Positions 1-4,690 of a stretch of 5,221 nucleotides of DNA are shown here, in pieces. Source of the DNA: Nocardioides sp. (GTDB lineage Bacteria > Actinomycetota > Actinomycetes > Propionibacteriales > Nocardioidaceae); assembly GCA_030145945.1 (NCBI GenBank), contig JASLDK010000090.1, positions 1 through 5,221 of the forward strand. The letters are read 5' to 3'. The notes beneath the pieces were generated by a model. The model did no database searches. It was not told the origin of the DNA and saw only the letters and a list, made by a program, of their open reading frames with translations. Each line of letters starts with the position of its first letter. Within the stretch, counting starts at the first letter, position 1. A program made the position numbers and the translations under genes.

Positions 1-234
1 ATCGGCTGGGACGCCAAGAAGCAGAAGGTCAAGGTCTCCCCCATCGCCCGGTGGAGCGACGAGCAGGTCGAGCGCTACATCGCCGAGAACGGCGTCCTCG
101 TCAACCCACTCGTCTATGACGGCTATCCGTCCATCGGCTGCGCACCGTGCACGCGCCGGGTCGCGCCCGGCGACGACCCGCGCAGCGGCCGGTGGGCCGG
201 CACCAACAAGACCGAATGCGGCATCCACTCATGA
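1..234 (+). CDS. cysH: Assimilatory adenylyl-/phosphoadenylyl-sulfate reductase, C-terminal part
   Basis: The last 77 residues of a CysH-family reductase are present; the 5' end lies outside the window. The enzyme reduces adenylyl sulfate (APS) or PAPS to sulfite in the cytoplasm, using thioredoxin, for cysteine synthesis. The tail carries the ECGIH motif (local residues 72-76), whose Cys is the family's catalytic residue forming the S-sulfo intermediate. It also has a Cys-X-X-Cys (GCAPC, residues 46-50). In APS-type reductases this pair, with an upstream Cys-Cys pair, binds a [4Fe-4S] cluster; E. coli-type PAPS reductases lack it. The upstream pair is outside the window, so APS preference is an inference. 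The region around KVSPIARWSDEQVERYI is typical of the family. The stop TGA overlaps the ATG of a possible 22-codon ORF that leads into the siroheme chelatase gene, consistent with one sulfur-assimilation operon. Confidence 0.93.
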   Translation: MGWDAKKQKVKVSPIARWSDEQVERYIAENGVLVNPLVYDGYPSIGCAPCTRRVAPGDDPRSGRWAGTNKTECGIHS

Positions 235-247
235 ATCGACTCATGAG
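228..247 (+). repeat. Short inverted/direct repeat at the end of cysH
   Basis: CTCATGA (228-234) and TCATGAG (241-247) can form a 7-bp stem with a 6-base loop. Because TCATGA is itself palindromic, the same bases also form a direct repeat. The left arm contains the cysH stop codon. No T-run follows, so it is not a convincing terminator. It could affect initiation of the small ORF starting at 231, or be chance. Confidence 0.3.
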
Positions 248-299
248 GCGCTTGCTCTCCAGGACCGCATCGATGGAAGAAGGGGGTAATCGACGATGA
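231..299 (+). CDS. Possible 22-residue coupling ORF between cysH and the chelatase gene
   Basis: An ATG at 231 overlaps the cysH stop in an ATGA. It opens a frame reading MNRLMRRLLSRTASMEEGG followed by NRR, whose TGA (297-299) in turn overlaps the chelatase ATG at 296 as a second ATGA. The peptide is strongly basic in its first half (five Arg in the first 11 residues) and resembles nothing I recognise. There is no Shine-Dalgarno site before 231, so translation would depend on ribosomes finishing cysH. An internal ATG at 273 is in the same frame. The precise double overlap suggests a coupling device that hands ribosomes from cysH to the chelatase gene, but a 22-codon open frame in high-GC DNA can occur by chance. 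The peptide itself may have no function. Confidence 0.22.
   Translation: MNRLMRRLLSRTASMEEGGNRR
276..286 (+). promoter_or_regulatory. Ribosome binding site of the chelatase gene
   Basis: A purine run, GAAGAAGGGGG, ends 9 bases before the ATG at 296 and supports that start. The next codons give MTAPALIALAHGS, which places the family's N-terminal beta strand and active-site His at the expected distance from the start. Confidence 0.65.
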
Positions 300-1039
300 C
301 CGCTCCGGCACTCATCGCCCTGGCCCACGGCAGCCGCGACCCGCGCTCGGCCGCCACCGTTTCCGCGTTGGTCGACGCAACGAAGGCGTTGCGCCCCGAC
401 CTGCGCATCGAGAAGGCATTCCTCGACCTGGCCAAGCCGGGCTTCCACACCGTGGTGGACCGGCTGGTGAAGGCGGGATACGACGAGATCGTCGTCGTGC
501 CACTCCTCCTCGTCGAGGCCTACCACGCCCGGGTCGACGTACCCGAGGCGATCGCCGAGGCCATGACGCGCCATCCCCATCTGCAGATCCGCGCCACGGA
601 CGTGCTCGGTCTCGAGCCGCGCTTCCTCGAGGTGCTGGACGAGCGCCTGAGGGAGGCGCTCAGGGACGCCCGCGTGCGTGAGCTCGACGCGCTCGTGCTC
701 GCCGCCGCCGGCACGTCGGACCCGCTGGCCAACCAGGCCGTCGCCCGCCTGGCCCGGTTGTGGGGTGCCCACCACAAGCTGCCTGTCACCGCCGCCTACG
801 CGACCAGTGCGCCGCCCGCCACCGGCGAGGCCGTGCGTGCGTTCCGGGCCGAGGGGCGCCGCCACATCGCCGTCGCATCCCTTTTCCTCGCCCCCGGCAA
901 CCTCGTGGACCGGGCCAGCGAGCTCGCCATCGAGGCCGGTGCGGTTGCCGTCGCCGAGCCCCTTGGCGCCCACCCGGAGGTCGCCCGCACGATCCTCGCG
1001 AGGTACGCCGTCGGCGCGGTCGAGCTCGTCCCCGTCTGA
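296..1039 (+). CDS. Sirohydrochlorin chelatase (CbiX/SirB family)
   Basis: This 247-residue cytoplasmic protein is predicted to insert Fe2+ into sirohydrochlorin to make siroheme, the cofactor of assimilatory sulfite and nitrite reductases; cobalt insertion for cobalamin is the family's alternative. Two class II chelatase-like halves are visible. The N-terminal half has the signature LAHGSRDPRS (residues 9-18) with His11, and EAYHARVDVP (74-83) with His77, matching the two metal-binding histidines of CbiX proteins. The C-terminal half repeats the fold: LAAAGTSDP (135-143) sits where AHGSRDP would be and LFLAPGNLVDRA (196-207) where the second His would be, but both histidines are missing. Only the N-terminal half should be catalytic, as known for long SirB-type enzymes. 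Placement after cysH argues for siroheme rather than cobalamin. The start at 296 is backed by a good ribosome site. The gene runs toward the opposing DUF3037 gene, with a repeat cluster filling the gap. Confidence 0.9.
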   Translation: MTAPALIALAHGSRDPRSAATVSALVDATKALRPDLRIEKAFLDLAKPGFHTVVDRLVKAGYDEIVVVPLLLVEAYHARVDVPEAIAEAMTRHPHLQIRATDVLGLEPRFLEVLDERLREALRDARVRELDALVLAAAGTSDPLANQAVARLARLWGAHHKLPVTAAYATSAPPATGEAVRAFRAEGRRHIAVASLFLAPGNLVDRASELAIEAGAVAVAEPLGAHPEVARTILARYAVGAVELVPV

Positions 1040-1040
1040 T

Positions 1041-1216
1041 CGACCCGGCAGAAACTGGCTCTGCTATCGCGCCCACCCGTCACAAACTGGCACGCAATGT
1101 TCGTCGACCCGGCAGAAAGTTGCATCGCGCCGAGCCACTTTCTGCCGGGTGAGCGCGATTCCGACGCCAGTTTGTGACGGGTCGGCGCGATGGCGGTGCA
1201 ACTTTGTGACGGGTCG
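1041..1216. repeat. Symmetric cluster of six 17-bp repeats, 32-bp period, between convergent genes
   Basis: Six copies of a 17-bp unit ACCCGKCASAAASTKGC fill the gap. Three are on the + strand at 1043-1059, 1075-1091 and 1107-1123. Three are on the minus strand at 1134-1150, 1166-1182 and 1198-1214. Neighbours of the same orientation are exactly 32 bp apart, and all three mirrored pairs share one centre (1128.5). The innermost pair makes a perfect 14-bp stem (1107-1120 with 1137-1150), extended by two pairs after a mismatch. The second pair is perfectly complementary over 17 bp, and the outer pair has 4 mismatches. Spacers are 15 bp; most contain ATCGCGCC or a close variant. The stops of the two convergent genes lie at 1039 and 1219, so the element occupies the gap almost exactly. 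It may be a palindromic intergenic repeat family, a bidirectional terminator, or a protein-binding array. No T-runs are present. Confidence 0.9.
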
Positions 1217-1218
1217 CG

Positions 1219-1629
1219 CTAGAGGACGAGCCGCCCAAGAAGGTGCTCGAGGGTCTGGGCCGGGTCGGAGGTGACGCCGCCGTGGACCGGTCCTGGCTGC
1301 AGCACAGTGCTCTTCGGCGCCTTGAGGAAGCCGAAGCGCGTGCTCGCGTCATCCTTCTGGGCCCGTGAACCGTAGGCCGTCGCCCGTTCCCCCACGCCGA
1401 ACGCCGCATGTGCCTCACCGCTGCACACTCGGGTGACCGCGTCGAGCGCCGCCCGGACGGCGTCGACGTCGATGTCCGCGTCGAGTGCGCGGACCTTGGC
1501 TGCGTCCAAGGATGAACTCACTGCCAGGAAGGCGTCATCCGGGCAGTACAGGACCACGCCGACGTTGACGAACTCCTCGCGATCGACACGGGGCACGCAG
1601 CGCAGCGTGACGTACTGATAGGGCTTCAT
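1219..1629 (-). CDS. DUF3037 family protein, partner of the HipA-like kinase
   Basis: This 136-residue protein is recognised by its N-terminus KPYQYVTLRCVPRVDREEFVN continuing into VGVVLY (residues 2-28), the signature of DUF3037. No biochemical function is known to me; it has no signal peptide or membrane segment and should be cytoplasmic. The C-terminal part includes GERATAYGSRAQKDDASTRFG (residues 80-100), shared only loosely with what I recall of the family. The start ATG at 1629 overlaps the stop of the upstream HipA-like gene as ATGA, which selects it over the longer frame beginning at 1671. DUF3037 genes commonly follow a short HipA-like kinase gene in actinomycetes and other bacteria, so the two probably work together; a role as regulator or substrate is only a guess. 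Its stop codon lies 3 bp from the last unit of the repeat cluster. Confidence 0.85.
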   Translation of the reverse strand: MKPYQYVTLRCVPRVDREEFVNVGVVLYCPDDAFLAVSSSLDAAKVRALDADIDVDAVRAALDAVTRVCSGEAHAAFGVGERATAYGSRAQKDDASTRFGFLKAPKSTVLQPGPVHGGVTSDPAQTLEHLLGRLVL

Positions 1630-2411
1630 GATGCGGTCTTCACCGCTTCGGCATCCGCAGGCGGCAACCACGCACGTCCCCCGTCGCGGCGAGCAGCGAG
1701 GAAGGCGACGTACCTCTCCCTCAATCGGTCGGGAGTCTCCGCTCCGGGGACGGGTTCGAGCCAGTCGTCGTCGACGTCGGCGAGGATGCTCACCAAGGCG
1801 TCGTCACTCAGACAGGCCGCCAGGGCGGCGTCCTGAGCGTTGGCCTGAGCGGCGAACCCACGCAGGACGTGCTCGGAGGCGTCGTACGGCTGGGCGGCGA
1901 AGCGGGCCGGATCACCGGGACCGCCCGACCAGGAATGGTGGAAGTAGAGCGAGGCACCGTGGTCGATTGCCTGCAGCGTGCCACCCCAGACCAGCAGGTT
2001 GGGGTTGCGCCAACTGCGGTCGACGTTGGCGGTGAAGGCGTCCAGCCACAGAACGCGGCCCGCGAGATCGGCGTCCGGGGTGCTGGTCGGGTCGTAGCCG
2101 AACGAGCCGGGCAGGAAGTCGATGCCGAGATTGAGGCCGGTGCTGGCGTTGATCAGGTCCTGCACCTCCTCGTCCGCCTCGTAGCGAGCGATGTCCGGAT
2201 CGAGGTCCAGGACCACCTGGTCGGGCGTGGGTACGTCGAGCAACCGGGCAATGCCTGCCACGATCACCTCGGCGACCAGCACCCGCGGACCCTGGCCCGC
2301 GCCGCGGAACTTGCAGACATAGGTCCCCAGGTCGTCGGCCTCGACGATGCCGGGCAGGCTGCCGCCCTCGCGCAGTGGGGTGACGTAGCGAATGACCTTG
2401 ACGGTCTCCAT
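1626..2411 (-). CDS. Short HipA-like protein kinase (HipA family, no HipB partner)
   Basis: This 261-residue cytoplasmic protein belongs to the short HipA-like kinase group; E. coli HipA is about 440 residues. Kinase-like landmarks are visible in order. Lys34 in YVCKFRGAGQG (31-41) is the probable ATP-binding Lys with a glycine-rich turn. AEVIVAGIARLLDVPTPD (47-64) is the following helix with a candidate Glu partner. NVDRSWRNPNLLVW (129-142) has the catalytic Asp131 and metal-binding Asn. IDHGASLYFHH (149-159) has the DFG-like Asp150. The catalytic set looks intact, so it is probably an active Ser/Thr kinase. Its substrate is unknown; classical HipA phosphorylates GltX, but there is no evidence that this one does. 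The ATG at 2411 shares one base with the stop of the PPK2 gene (TGATG) and the gene's own stop overlaps the DUF3037 start (ATGA), implying translational coupling on both sides. No HipB-like antitoxin lies nearby, so it should not be called a toxin. Confidence 0.85.
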   Translation of the reverse strand: METVKVIRYVTPLREGGSLPGIVEADDLGTYVCKFRGAGQGPRVLVAEVIVAGIARLLDVPTPDQVVLDLDPDIARYEADEEVQDLINASTGLNLGIDFLPGSFGYDPTSTPDADLAGRVLWLDAFTANVDRSWRNPNLLVWGGTLQAIDHGASLYFHHSWSGGPGDPARFAAQPYDASEHVLRGFAAQANAQDAALAACLSDDALVSILADVDDDWLEPVPGAETPDRLRERYVAFLAARRDGGRAWLPPADAEAVKTAS

Positions 2412-3271
2412 CACAGCGGCTTCTCGTCGAGCAGTCGCTGCTTCTCGTGCTCGACGTCGAAGTCTGCCTCCGGCCAACCGAGGTCGAACAAGGCGAGCGC
2501 ATCGTGTAGCAGGGTGCCGATCGCGAGGTTGCGGTACCACTTCTTGTCGGCGGGGATCACGTGCCAGGGAGCAGCCGCGGTGTTGGTGCGCTCGATCGCG
2601 ATCTCGTAGGCCTTCTGGTAGGCCGGCCACAGCTCACGCTCGTCAATGTCTCCGGGGTTGTACTTCCAGAACTTCGTCTCGTCGTCCAGCCGCGCGAGCA
2701 AGCGCTCCTTCTGCTCGGCCGCTGAGATGTGGAGCATGCACTTGACGATCGTGGTGCCGGCCTCGACGAGCGCGGCCTCCCACGCATTGATCGCCTCGTA
2801 GCGGCGCTCGATCTCGTCTGCGGGCGCAAGCTCGCGAACCCTGGCGATCAGCACGTCCTCGTAGTGGGACCTGTCGAAGACGCCGATCATCCCGACGCCG
2901 GGAAGCGCCTTGTCGATCCGCCACAGGAAGTCGTGCGACCGCTCCTCCTCCGTGGGCGCCTTGAAGGACGTGATCCGGACGCCCTGCGGGTCGACCAGTC
3001 CGACCGTCGAACGCAGCGTTCCGCCCTTGCCGGAGGTGTCCATCCCCTGCAGGACCAGGAGGATGTTGCGCTTCCCGCCCGCCTTGCCGTCATCGAACAA
3101 CCGCTCCTGGAGATCGGCGAGTTCGGGACCCAGATCGGTCAGGGCCGCCTCGCCGTCCTTCTTGTCCCCGTCGAAGCCGGGGGTCACGTCGGTCTCGACG
3201 CTGCCGAGATCGACCGGGCCGGCCGGAACGCGGAGCGAGGAGGTCAGGTCCGAGAGCGGGAACGACGTCAT
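2411..3271 (-). CDS. ppk2: PPK2-family polyphosphate kinase / polyphosphate:nucleotide phosphotransferase
   Basis: This 286-residue cytoplasmic enzyme is predicted to transfer phosphate between inorganic polyphosphate and nucleotides (AMP/ADP or GDP to di- or triphosphates, or the reverse). A single PPK2 domain fills most of the protein. Walker A is GMDTSGKGG (76-84) with Lys82. A following stretch, PQGVRITSFKAPTEEERSHD (95-114), is very typical of the family. Walker B is FDRSHYEDVL (132-141) with Asp133. The basic lid region includes Lys200, Lys203 and the conserved FWKYNPGDIDERELW (201-215). The C-terminus has PWHVIPADKKWYRN (235-248). Length and sequence style suit the short single-domain proteins annotated as PPK2-family nucleotide phosphotransferases; subclass and nucleotide preference cannot be read here. 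It heads the coupled PPK2-HipA-DUF3037 module. The ATG at 3271 has only a weak AGG upstream, so initiation may be leaderless. Confidence 0.93.
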   Translation of the reverse strand: MTSFPLSDLTSSLRVPAGPVDLGSVETDVTPGFDGDKKDGEAALTDLGPELADLQERLFDDGKAGGKRNILLVLQGMDTSGKGGTLRSTVGLVDPQGVRITSFKAPTEEERSHDFLWRIDKALPGVGMIGVFDRSHYEDVLIARVRELAPADEIERRYEAINAWEAALVEAGTTIVKCMLHISAAEQKERLLARLDDETKFWKYNPGDIDERELWPAYQKAYEIAIERTNTAAAPWHVIPADKKWYRNLAIGTLLHDALALFDLGWPEADFDVEHEKQRLLDEKPL

Positions 3272-3278
3272 GGCCTGA

Positions 3279-3284
3279 ACACTA
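3279..3284 (-). promoter_or_regulatory. Possible -10 element of a leaderless PPK2 promoter
   Basis: On the minus strand TAGTGT (3284 to 3279) fits the actinobacterial TANNNT -10 pattern and ends 7 bases before the PPK2 ATG. That is the spacing expected if transcription begins at the start codon itself. No clear -35 hexamer is seen at 15-18 bp, and a good Shine-Dalgarno site is lacking, which agrees with a leaderless start. The call is weak because TANNNT matches are common. Confidence 0.25.
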
Positions 3285-3296
3285 GCCAGACGCAGC

Positions 3297-3322
3297 CACT
3301 GACGGGAGCGCGCCCATCAGTG
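3297..3322 (-). terminator. Hairpin after the phosphoribosyltransferase gene, probable terminator
   Basis: In the minus-strand transcript CACUGAUGGG (3322 to 3313) pairs with CCCGUCAGUG (3306 to 3297) as a 10-bp stem with one G-U pair and a 6-base loop. It begins 7 bases after the phosphoribosyltransferase stop. On the + strand the G-U position becomes a C-A mismatch, so the fold favours the minus-strand RNA. There is no U-run, which is common for actinobacterial terminators. It probably separates the recX-phosphoribosyltransferase transcript from the PPK2 module. Confidence 0.5.
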
Positions 3323-3329
3323 CCGCCGA

Positions 3330-3839
3330 TCAGTGAGCCTGGCCGCCACGCCGGTCCACGAGCGGCGGAGTGGAGGACCAGGGGAAGTCGATCCACGCGT
3401 CGGTCCTCCGCCAGACGTACTCAGGCTTGATGACCGTCCACGGCTTCTCATAGATCACCGCAGTGCGGGCCTCCGCCACATGGTCGGCGAAGAAGTCACG
3501 AACCACCTCGAGGGTCTTGCCTGTGTCCGCGACATCATCGGCGATGAGCACCTTCATCCCGGTCAGGTCGATCGCGGCCGGGGTGGGCGGCAGCATCATC
3601 GGGACGTCGAGCCGTTCGTTGACGCCGGTGTAGAACTCGACGTTGACAGCCGAGAGGTTCTTGACGTCGAGCGCATAGCCCAAGCCCATCGCCAGACCGA
3701 GCCCACCGCGAGCGATGGCCAGCACGATGTCGGGCTCGAAGCCGTCGTCGACGACCTGCTGCGCGAGGCCGCGCACGGCCTCCCCGAAGAGTTCGTAGGT
3801 CAAGATCTCGCGCTCGGGCGCCGGCGTCGGGTCAGTCAC
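3330..3839 (-). CDS. Phosphoribosyltransferase, purine (xanthine/hypoxanthine/guanine) type
   Basis: This 169-residue cytoplasmic type I phosphoribosyltransferase has the PRPP-binding motif VLIADDVADTGKTL (97-110), with the acidic pair Asp101-Asp102 and the phosphate-binding DTGKT. Its pyrophosphate loop is ARGGL (43-47). The tail YVWRRTDAWIDFPWS (141-155) resembles purine salvage enzymes of the xanthine-guanine type, where Trp and Asp contact the base. It would transfer ribose-5-phosphate from PRPP to a purine base, giving XMP, GMP or IMP; the base is not decidable here. The chosen start is GTG at 3839 (TDPTPAPERE follows), overlapping the recX stop by 8 bp. A second in-frame GTG lies 5 codons upstream (3854), and neither has a clear Shine-Dalgarno site, so translation probably relies on coupling to recX. 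A longer frame from an ATG at 3971 would lie deep inside recX and is not preferred. Confidence 0.85.
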   Translation of the reverse strand: MTDPTPAPEREILTYELFGEAVRGLAQQVVDDGFEPDIVLAIARGGLGLAMGLGYALDVKNLSAVNVEFYTGVNERLDVPMMLPPTPAAIDLTGMKVLIADDVADTGKTLEVVRDFFADHVAEARTAVIYEKPWTVIKPEYVWRRTDAWIDFPWSSTPPLVDRRGGQAH

Positions 3840-4377
3840 CCGGCCATTCTGCACTGGCGTCGGCCGCAGCGGACGAACGGAGCTCTTCGCGGACGACGGA
3901 ATAGGCAACGCTCGGTGAATAGCCCTTGCGCGCCAGCATGCCGACCAGCCTCCGGGTCGCGACCTGCCCATCGAGCCCGCTCATCGAGCGCAGCTTCTTG
4001 CGGACCAGGACACCTGCCGTCGCCGCCTCATCCTCGGGGTCGACCTCGGCCAACACCGTCCTGGCCGTCTCGTCGTCCACCCCTTTGCGGCGCAACTCCA
4101 TCGCAATCGCCGTCCGCGCCAGGCCGCGGCTCCGCTGTCGTCCCTCGACCCACGACCGAGCGAACGCCTCGTCATCGACCAGCCCGACCTCCTCGAACCG
4201 GTCGAGCAGCCGCTGGGTGATCTCGGCAGGAACGTTGCGCTTCGCCAGCCGCTCCTCGAGCTCGTGGCGAGTGCGGGCCTTGATGCTCAGTTGGTCGAGC
4301 AGGATCTTGCGAGCAACAGATTCGGGGTCGGCGTCCTCGGTCCACCCGTCATCCTCCGGGGGCTCTTCATTCCTCAT
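3832..4377 (-). CDS. recX: Recombination regulatory protein RecX
   Basis: This 181-residue protein is predicted to bind RecA filaments and modulate (usually inhibit) strand exchange and co-protease activity. The family architecture of repeated three-helix bundles is visible. The first runs through ARKILLDQLSIKARTRHELE (residues 22-41) into RLAKRNVPAEITQRLLDRFE. GLVDDEAFARSWVEGR (65-80) follows, then RGLARTAIAMELRRKGVDDE (84-103). The last bundle has VATRRLVGMLARKGYSPSVA (139-158) and VVREEL. The first 20 residues are acidic and probably disordered. The ATG at 4377 sits 6 bases after a strong GGAGGAGG site. The gene lies downstream of recA on the same strand, the classic order, but separated by a 313-bp gap with a large palindrome. 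Its stop overlaps the start of the phosphoribosyltransferase gene by 8 bp. Confidence 0.92.
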   Translation of the reverse strand: MRNEEPPEDDGWTEDADPESVARKILLDQLSIKARTRHELEERLAKRNVPAEITQRLLDRFEEVGLVDDEAFARSWVEGRQRSRGLARTAIAMELRRKGVDDETARTVLAEVDPEDEAATAGVLVRKKLRSMSGLDGQVATRRLVGMLARKGYSPSVAYSVVREELRSSAAADASAEWPGD

Positions 4378-4383
4378 GCTCTA

Positions 4384-4391
4384 CCTCCTCC
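4384..4391 (-). promoter_or_regulatory. Strong Shine-Dalgarno site of recX
   Basis: On the minus strand GGAGGAGG (4391 to 4384) lies 6 bases before the recX ATG at 4377. It fixes the start and indicates that recX is translated independently of recA. Confidence 0.8.
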
Positions 4392-4423
4392 GTCGGTGCT
4401 GTGAGCGAGCAGTCGCAGCTGTT

Positions 4424-4593
4424 GGGTGAGCCTGGCTTGTCGGCGCTTCCCGAGATGACCCTCGCGGCTCGGAGCGGGGGCCCCGCCGTCGGCGCCTCTC
4501 ACTCACACCTAGGTGATGTGCCACGTGCGCCGACGGCACCCCGACATCGCCGCGAGGGTCATCTCGTCCAGCCCCGACAAGCCAGGCTCACCC
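4424..4593. repeat. 170-bp imperfect palindrome in the recA-recX gap
   Basis: Four nested complementary segments share nearly one dyad. A 20-bp perfect outer arm pairs 4424-4443 with 4574-4593. A 17-bp perfect arm pairs 4451-4467 with 4550-4566 in the same register, separated from the first by a symmetric 7/7 internal loop. An 11-bp arm GCCGTCGGCGC (4485-4495) pairs with 4527-4537, shifted 5 bases. The apex is the palindrome CACCTAGGTG (4506-4515). The transcript from recA into recX would fold into one very long hairpin. A hairpin between recA and recX that limits read-through is established in E. coli, so an attenuator is the likeliest role here; an immobile palindromic repeat element is the alternative. 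There is no U-run and no clear target-site duplication (only a shared CAGCT outside the arms). The rest of the 313-bp gap (4378-4690) holds only the recX ribosome site and featureless GC-rich DNA. Confidence 0.88.
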
Positions 4594-4690
4594 CGAAAGA
4601 CGCCAGCTCGGTCACAGCACCCCGCTTCCCCACACCCACGGCCACACCGCTACGGCCTGGTCGTCGGCTGGGGGCCGGGCGCCACTCAAC
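4594..4690. other. Non-coding DNA just downstream of recA
   Basis: This stretch between the recA stop and the palindrome is GC-rich with C-runs on the + strand. I see no gene, no convincing stem beyond 4-bp GGCC pairs near 4640-4660, and no promoter. It forms the first part of the recA 3' untranslated region. Confidence 0.5.

Noticed and set aside
101..973. 290-codon open frame on the minus strand across cysH and the chelatase gene
   Set aside because: It is antisense to two well-recognised genes, and its product shows only low-complexity Gly/Arg-rich sequence, as expected from the reverse strand of high-GC coding DNA.
1041..1216. CRISPR-like array (regular repeats with 15-bp spacers)
   Set aside because: Units are only 17 bp and imperfect, half are inverted, and the spacers resemble each other (ATCGCGCC shared). 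CRISPR repeats are longer, same-oriented and have unique spacers; no cas genes are near.
1626..2411. HipBA toxin-antitoxin module
   Set aside because: No HipB-like helix-turn-helix gene is adjacent, and the kinase is the short form paired with DUF3037, so toxin status is not supported.
1869..2609. 246-codon open frame on the + strand across the HipA-like and PPK2 genes
   Set aside because: It is antisense to two genes with clear kinase motifs and overlaps, and its product has no recognisable motif.
4190..4215. Possible LexA/SOS box near CGAACCGGTCGAG in recX
   Set aside because: It does not match the GAAC-N4-GTTC core of actinobacterial SOS boxes and lies inside coding sequence; the expected site upstream of recA is outside the window.
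3333..4220. 295-codon open frame on the + strand opposite the phosphoribosyltransferase and recX genes
   Set aside because: It is a mirror of genes identified by conserved motifs; its C-terminal part is Arg/Pro/Ser-rich, typical of spurious high-GC frames.
4424..4593. Miniature transposon (MITE) interpretation of the palindrome
   Set aside because: No convincing target-site duplication flanks the arms (only a 5-base CAGCT at slightly different distances), and no related transposase is visible, so it cannot be asserted from this window.
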